Of a stretch of DNA of 64,000 bases, positions 58,413 to 64,000 are shown in pieces. Made by a program: the position numbers and the translations under genes. The DNA is from Ornithodoros turicata (lineage: Eukaryota > Arthropoda > Arachnida > Ixodida > Argasidae), in assembly GCF_037126465.1 (NCBI RefSeq), contig NC_088201.1, forward strand, positions 192,598,031 through 192,662,030. The letters are read 5' to 3'. Below the pieces are notes generated by a model. It searched no databases. It was not told the DNA's origin and worked only from the letters and a program-made list of their open reading frames with translations. The first letter of the stretch is position 1. Every line of letters begins with the position of its first letter.

Positions 58413-59260
58413 TTATTTGAAATATGCTTCTCTAGCTTTAACAAAAGTATTATGCCATAAAGGGCTGCAACCATTGCGTGACTCAAGATGTTTGACAATT
58501 TCTGATGTACGATCCTTGTTCATTACCTTTAGAGCGTGCTCTCTCAAACGATCGTTTAAACGTCTCCTACTCTGACCAATAACACAACTCGCAAGCCAAC
58601 GGAATTTGATACACAATATCTGACTGGCAAGTGAAAAAATTATGTTTTTTGCACAAGGTCTGAGGCTTTTCAAAAGGGGTGAGGGCGTCTAAGCAGAAAT
58701 CATTCTTGAACACAGTGTTAATGTGAAACTTCCGAGCAATAGCCAACATGTTATGTGACACAATATGGTAATAGGGAATCACAACGCGGTTAATGGTCAA
58801 ATCATTTTTTGTGAACAAACTCGACTCGTGCAAGCGAGCTGGTGTACTGTAGACAGAGGCAACATTTCTTTGGTTTGAGGAACACACAAGACGAGGAGGG
58901 CGACACAAAACTCGAACCCAAATCCAGCAGTTTTGTGCTGTCCTCATCGTCTTGTGTGTCCGTCAAACTTAAGGAAATGTTTGTGCATTTTTCGTGTTGC
59001 TGGAAGGAGTAAGTTGACTCCCAACTACTGTAGTGCGCTTCACAAAGAGAGCTGAGAACACCACGCTGCGTATACAGACCATCCATTTGAGGATTAACAG
59101 AAGGTTAAAACTGGCCCACAGACGACTTTTTAGAGTGTTTGATAGGAGGCCAGGAGCTACACCCAACTTCACTGTTTTAGAATGGCAACCCAAAGCAGGT
59201 AAAACGGGCTTGGGATGCAATTTCGCATAGCTCCGGCACAAAGTAGGTAGCATCTGCACT
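58413..59260 (-). pseudogene. Penelope-like retroelement, RT C-terminus and GIY-YIG endonuclease
   Basis: On the minus strand VVIPYYHIVSHNMLAIARKF and the following CKKH are the conserved link region of Penelope-like proteins. Then come SDIVYQIPLACELCY, and in another frame IGQSRRRLNDRLREHALKV, with NGCSPLWHNT further on, together the GIY-YIG nuclease core. A frameshift splits the two halves near 58575. Sequence from 58950 to 59260 shows only weak traces of RT. Truncated and inactive. Confidence 0.8.
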
Positions 59261-59339
59261 GCAAGCTATTGAAAACGCTGGTATACGAGCCTCATCCGCA
59301 CCCCTAGTCACGGGTGTGTTAATGACTTAACACCTTGCG

Positions 59340-59600
59340 TACGAAGCAGGCCACAAGCTGGTTCCTCAGTGTGTTCCAGCCCATTGTGTTGTGGTGGGGG
59401 ATGAGCAGGCGGACAGCGCCGCAGAAGCAGCTCCCTCGTATTGGAAGCGGACCACTATTGCACTGCTGCGAGGAGACCGTCGCTCCATTCTGCGACGCCT
59501 CGTGACACTCCTGGCTTCCCGTCAATGGAGAATCCCCCCAACTATCCCCATCTATGCTGAGCAGAGTTGACCCGACGCTCGCTTTCCGAATTCCACGAAA
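59340..59600 (+). pseudogene. LINE RNase H fragment
   Basis: The plus strand reads PAHCVVVGDEQADSAAEAAP, the last RNase H block of LINEs (compare PAHVDLPGNEHAD in the LINE at 48313), then decays. Different family or strongly diverged; no 3' tail found. Confidence 0.6.
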
Positions 59601-60955
59601 CGCCTCTCGTCAAGATGCTGCATTAATTCAGCCCTTGAGGACAGCATCCCTGTTGAGATATCTTCGGCTTCGTCTGAAAACCCGAAACTGCTCTTGGAGT
59701 TGCGCGTTGCTTCCGTAACACTCAGGGGCGAAATGACAGAAGCAAATCGCTGCTTTCGAATGTGGCACGCATCTGAAGCTGTAACCGATTGCTTCACTCC
59801 AATAGCTTTTCCTTTCGTGTTTCGGGTTTGAAACATTAGAAATGCATGCTGAATTGTTCCTGTAGCCGGGAGCGAAGCACTCACGCATTTTCGGTGCGAA
59901 GTGCGGAACACGAAACGCGCAGGGAAGCATGCTGGACAGGCTTAGCAAATGTTTTGCAGTCGGATGAAGCAAAACTCACGTTCCTCGTGGGTCGAATGAA
60001 GTGACAGAGATATATTTGCTGTCTTATAGCGCAACACTGTCATATCACTACTTGTATGTCAATCCGCACAGCAGCGCAGCAGGCCAGGGCCTGCTTGCAT
60101 AATAGTCGAGCTCGAGCTTCAGACTCCATCTCAACAGCTTCGGCAGCACTTCCCGCACGAGCAGCGAGCTCGTGCTGAATGCACTGCCAAGGCTATTGAA
60201 TTTGAGTCTAAGGCTGATATCCAACGTCTATGGGAACGGGTTCAGCAGGCACCCCGGTCGGCTCGGCGGAAGAAACTAAGCCAAATGTCATGCCAAGCCA
60301 AAACATTCCTGACCTCGAGTGTGACGTCGACACAGGGTTTGCGGGCTGCAAGTCGGAATGTCAGTGAAACTAAATAAAAAATACTTATCTAAAAAACCTA
60401 GAAGAGTTTCGGGTACCTACTTTGCACACATAATGAGTGCTCTCTTATGAACACGTAGTATGAGTATCGTTGCATTGTTACACTCGAAAATCGGTGTGGT
60501 TGAGCTTTGTTATGAGGATTGTTTTGTATGACATGTGGAGACAGATCGCCGAGGAGAGAGATACAGAACGCACACATGAATAACCGGAGTTACCACTAAG
60601 AGGCTCTGCAGGGGTGCTGTCTCGAATTTATCGCAATCCCGGAAAGCCGTCCCGGGATCCCTGGATTCATCAGGAAACAACCCGTAATCCCTCGACTGTA
60701 AAAATGGCCAGGGATTCCCGACAGTAGGCAGGAAACCTCAGTCCTAAAGCAAAACTGCTGAAAACAAAGCATGGAATCTAGAGTGCCCATGGTGTTTGGT
60801 GCAGATTGTCGAAACGAACCGGAGGTGAACAAAAAACAGTAAAGCAGCCTAACCGGTACTTACGAAAAATCGCAGTATGCTCTAAGAACTAAACTTGGGG
60901 ACTAAATGCATGCATTGCCCCAAAATTTAGTAGCTTTATTCAACCTGATATGTCG
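59601..60955. other. No supported gene
   Basis: Frames at 59552-59972 (minus) show no domain. An AATAAA-like ACTAAATAAAA lies at 60368. Nothing else recognised. Confidence 0.45.
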
Positions 60956-61105
60956 TGTAGTGTTGCCGAGGTACAAGAGTACAAACAGTCCGTAAAAAAA
61001 CCGTTTATTAGGTCTGCTCATTCGAGCATTCAAAACCGAACTGGGTCACGCTGAGTGAGCTGCATCAGCACTCGTGCATCGATGTCAATAGCACGGGCAC
61101 TTACA
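60956..61105 (-). repeat. 3' LTR of the older Ty3/gypsy element
   Basis: On the minus strand the LTR runs from TGTAAGTGCCCG to GGCAACACTACA (150 bp), TG..CA bounded, with AATAAA about two thirds in. It is preceded by the purine tract AAAGGGAGGGGGG (61118-61106), the polypurine tract. The 5' LTR is not in the window. Confidence 0.8.
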
Positions 61106-62777
61106 CCCCCCCTCCCTTTAATACCCAAAGCGCAATGGAGGTCTAGAAACCCTACCACTGCGTGTTGTCACACCTTCAGCTGTCAGTGGCCTCCGCGACA
61201 CTTTATCTCTGCATGCTTTCCGCCTGTCCGATTGGATGCAAGGAATTATTTGGTACGTCCTAGCGTACCGCGTTCAGTTTCTACGAAATAGGACCTTTCC
61301 TTCTATGCTGGTTCGAGCAATGTCCCTGACTGTGTGGCTCCAACGTGCATGAGAGCCCTCGTGCGGGGTCCGGTGGGGAACATTCCCTGGAGCTTTGGGG
61401 CCTGTTGTAATATGTGGCCTGCCTTGCCTTGTCACGGCGATTACGTTCCGCGTATACCCGTGTGTACTTCCAACGAGGCTCCAAAACACATTCAGTCGTA
61501 GGGACCGATGTTTGAAGCCGTCTGCCCATCAGGAGTTTACCAGTTGTGAAAATTCCTGAGCACCAGGTGTCGCCCGCTAGGCCAATAAGGCTTGTCCCAG
61601 GTCTTGTGATCGCTTCGCAAGATTTTTAGCAGTCTGAATTGCCCTTTTCGCTTCTCCGTTGCTTTTTGGATAGTAAGGACTTGATGTGGTCAGCCCAATT
61701 CCTCAGTCGTCATAGAACCTCTTTAATTCTTGAGATCCGAACTGTTGTCCATTGTCGGAACGTACTGTATCTTGTATACCGTACCGTGCAAAAGTACTTT
61801 TTAGCTTAAGGATGATGCCGTGAGTAGTAGTCGTCCGTAGCTTGACCATTTCAAAGAACCTCCAATAGTAGTCTACTACAACAAAGTAGTTCCGGCCATT
61901 TACGTAGCAGAGGTCCATCCCAATGAGTTTCCACGGCCTGTTAGGTAAATAGGTTTGCAGAAGTGTCTCCGCTGGTGGAGGCTTGAACTGCTGGCAAACT
62001 GGACATCCGGCCACGTATTCTTGTATATTCTTGCTAATGCCTGGAAACCACACCGCCTATCGTGGCCTTGCTCGGCACCGCACAATTCTTTGATCTCCGC
62101 TATGGAGGCGTTCAAGAACTTCCTGTCGAAGACTCGGGGGTATCACAATCCTCGAGCCTCGCATTAGCAAGCCGTGCGAGACTGACATCTCCGCTGCCAT
62201 AGTCGTGAATTTCTTGACTTCTGGGCAACCCATGTCATCTACATTCGGCCACTGACTTTGGAAGTATTTTAGGACCTGGCCACAACTTCGTCAACTCTTG
62301 TGTCCTTTCGAATACGTTGAAGCATCGCAGGTACAGCTGGGAGCTGTTCCACAGCTAACGTCTCGTATTCCTGTACCTCCGCTTCCAGCTAAGCGTTTGT
62401 TCCTCCACCCGCTGATGCGGAAGACAGATGATCCGCTATATACATGCATTTTCCAGGAACATGGTCTATTTTGAATTCATCCTCGAGGGTACACATTCGA
62501 AGTCCCTGCAGCCGCGGTGCCCTCATGAATCATCTTGACTGAAAAGAGTGGACCAAAGGTTTGTGATCTGTTTCCATAGTGAATTGTAGCCGCAGGAGAT
62601 ACATTCCTGAAGTGTTCGCACGCCCATTTTACCACCGGACCTACTTTTTCAATCTGGGCACATTTCTGTTCGATGGTTGACTGAGCACGCGCTCCTGGTA
62701 CTGGACATTCGGCGACATATTCTTGTATATTCTTGCTAATGCCTGGCCACCACACCGCCTATCGTGCCCTTGCTCGG
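61106..62777 (-). pseudogene. Ty3/gypsy pol remnant (RNase H to integrase), rearranged
   Basis: Reading the minus strand from the right: a short integrase start (WWPGISKNIQEYV, 62755-62695) is fused directly to an RNase H segment (STIEQKCAQIEKV..WACEHF). After more RNase H and linker come a zinc-finger-like segment and a second copy of the integrase start (WFPGISKNIQEYVAGCPVCQ, 62053), then the core DLCYVNGRNYFVVVDYY and VRSDNGQQFGS, and after a TGA (61705-61703) the YYPKSNGEAKRAIQ block with the catalytic Glu. The C-terminus ends TRSGRVSRPPLRFGY just before the polypurine tract. Both copies of the integrase start share the same TAG before it. Dead. Confidence 0.85.
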
Positions 62778-62918
62778 TGTAAGAGTCTACCAAAGTCCGG
62801 GTAGGAACATGTTTATTCAGTCATGGCTAGGCCACTACTGCACGGTCAGCTGTTCTATCAGCTGGGGCACAGCTGATGCTCATGGCGCGTGCCCTTTGTC
62901 GATGCGTCATCCACTACA
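62778..62918 (-). repeat. 3' LTR of the younger Ty3/gypsy element
   Basis: On the minus strand TGTAGTGGATGACGC to ACTCTTACA (141 bp), TG..CA bounded, with AATAAA (ACTGAATAAACATG). It is preceded by the polypurine tract AGGGAAGGAA. The flank CTTGCTCGG at 62769-62777 also occurs uninterrupted at 62067-62075, followed there by CACCGCAC, which shows where this element inserted into the older gypsy sequence. Confidence 0.85.
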
Positions 62919-64000
62919 TTCCTTCCCTATAGAAGGAACGTAGCGGGACGGCTGTCTCCGGTCTCTTTTGGGATAGCGTGCCGGTGGTGGTCTGGGAGGA
63001 TCGCCGTGCTCTTGTGTAGGTGGGGCTGGTGCCAATGACGTCTCTGACTCCGGCCAGGGAAGGGTCTGTGACGGTTCGGAGCTATCGGCTGTCAGGCGAG
63101 TCTTCAAGTGGTCGGCATGAACTCTGCGTTGCCGGCCACCAGCGAATTGGACCTCGTAGATGACCGTGCCCACTTTACCGGTTATGGATCCCTTAACCCG
63201 GTGTCGCCTGTCCATCGGATCAGCAGCCCAAACTGGTTGACCAACCTCAAAAAGACTGTCCTGCGCACTCCGGTAGTAATTCCGTTTCTGCCTGGTCGCA
63301 GCATGTAGGCGGTGCGTGTCTAAGGCGGGTCGCAAGAGGTCAATAGCCGTTCTGATTTGTCTTCCCATGAGGAGCATAGATGGAGATTTGCCTGTCGTTG
63401 CATGTGGTGTGACGCGGTACTGCGTCAGGAACTTTTGAATTCCGTCCTTGGTTGTTCCTCCCCTCCGCAAGGCGGACTTAAATGTACGGACGAAGTTTTC
63501 TGCTTGTCCGTTTGACTTTGGGTGGTAAGGCGGTGTGAGAACGTGTTGAATGCCATGCTGTGTTACAAAATCCTTGAAGGTCTGGCTGGTGAATTGGGGT
63601 CCATTGTCTGTAACCAGCTGCTCAGGAAACCCTTGGCGGACGAAAATGTCTTGTAGCGATGTCGTGGTGGCGGAGGCAGAAGTTGTCGGCATGTACGCCA
63701 CCTCAGGCCATTTGCTGTAGGCGTCGATAGTAATGAGGAAATGCTGATGTTTGAATTCAGCGAAGTCACAATGAACGCGAACCCATGGTCCAGCTGGAGG
63801 CTCCCATTGGTGGAGGGGAACAGGCCGCTTTTGTTCACTGAACTCTGCACATTCTTCACAACTACGGCATAAGGTCTCAATGTCCTTGTCTATCTTCGGC
63901 CACCACACGTAAGACCGGGCAAGCATCTTCATCTTCGTCTGGCCGGTGCGACCGGAATGCAAGACATCTAGGACCTTAGACCTGAACTTCTTCGGAACCA
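62907..64000 (-). CDS. Ty3/gypsy integrase and C-terminal domain (3' end of pol, open, continues past right edge)
   Basis: The frame is open from the right edge to TGA at 62909-62907, 363 codons, with no internal stop; it is the end of a polyprotein, so no start is expected. In order: H2C2 zinc finger (LHSGRTGQTKMKML..CRSCEEC), the catalytic core with Asp in HCDFAEFKHQHF, Asp in VTDNGPQFTS and Glu in KSNGQAENFVRTF, then a GPY/F-like region (LFEVGQPVWAADP) and a basic, proline-rich tail (PARYPKRDRRQPSRY) like the Mag-type gypsy C-terminus. The last codons lie inside the 3' LTR. The frame looks intact and recent compared with everything else in the window. RT and protease would be to the right, outside. 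Confidence 0.92.
   Translation of the reverse strand, partial: VPKKFRSKVLDVLHSGRTGQTKMKMLARSYVWWPKIDKDIETLCRSCEECAEFSEQKRPVPLHQWEPPAGPWVRVHCDFAEFKHQHFLITIDAYSKWPEVAYMPTTSASATTTSLQDIFVRQGFPEQLVTDNGPQFTSQTFKDFVTQHGIQHVLTPPYHPKSNGQAENFVRTFKSALRRGGTTKDGIQKFLTQYRVTPHATTGKSPSMLLMGRQIRTAIDLLRPALDTHRLHAATRQKRNYYRSAQDSLFEVGQPVWAADPMDRRHRVKGSITGKVGTVIYEVQFAGGRQRRVHADHLKTRLTADSSEPSQTLPWPESETSLAPAPPTQEHGDPPRPPPARYPKRDRRQPSRYVPSIGKECSG

Overview
The window is eukaryotic, repeat-rich DNA, most likely from an arthropod and probably a tick or related arachnid. I infer this from the mix of elements, not from a host marker gene: tRNA-derived SINEs with (GGT)n or (TCC)n tails, RNase H-bearing LINEs, a Penelope-like element with a GIY-YIG domain, Ty3/gypsy elements, PIF/Harbinger, Tc1/mariner-type and hAT elements, and introns with GT..AG borders. 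There are no bacterial operons, rRNA genes, CRISPR arrays or convincing stand-alone tRNA genes. Almost everything I can name is a mobile element or a tandem repeat. Only a few short spliced exons look like host or captured genes.

Layout. 1-3518: tandem satellite, 427-bp units switching to 424 bp. 3519-7265: the 3' part of a PIF/Harbinger element, with a spliced HARBI1-like nuclease gene (+), a convergent MADF-type partner gene (-), and a GCAAC/GTTGC-studded right end followed by TAA. 7492-11572: LINE scrap, a mariner-type MITE, a hAT MITE and a Penelope-like foldback. 12746-13580: array of about 202-bp units. 16410-16631: SINE with target duplication.

17.5-31.3 kb is a nest. A 278-bp tandem repeat is interrupted by a 1.3-kb element with CCCAAGCAGCAC ends, then by an LTR-flanked insertion (19345-31135). 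That insertion holds an oppositely oriented tandem of LTR plus leader (399-bp unit). The tandem is split by a 7.4-kb TTAA-flanked element carrying THAP-like and other broken exons, which itself carries two hAT MITEs. The same LTR insertion contains a small two-exon gene candidate (29547-30023).

31.4-44.8 kb: a Harbinger-like MITE, a THAP-like two-exon candidate (33890-34947), a clear signal-peptide first exon (35877-35968), two long-TIR mariner-type elements, one of them with nested MITEs, foldbacks and another SINE. 47.8-51.9 kb: a LINE 3' fragment, then a nearly full-length but dead RNase H LINE. 53.3-58.3 kb: hAT MITE, perfect-TIR Harbinger MITE, SINE. 58.4-59.6 kb: Penelope-like and LINE scraps. 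60.9-64.0 kb: an old Ty3/gypsy element with a local duplication, into which a younger gypsy with an open integrase frame has inserted, running off the right edge.

What ties the region together is insertion into insertion. Several insertions can be dated relative to each other, because paralogous empty sites or target duplications lie inside the same window.
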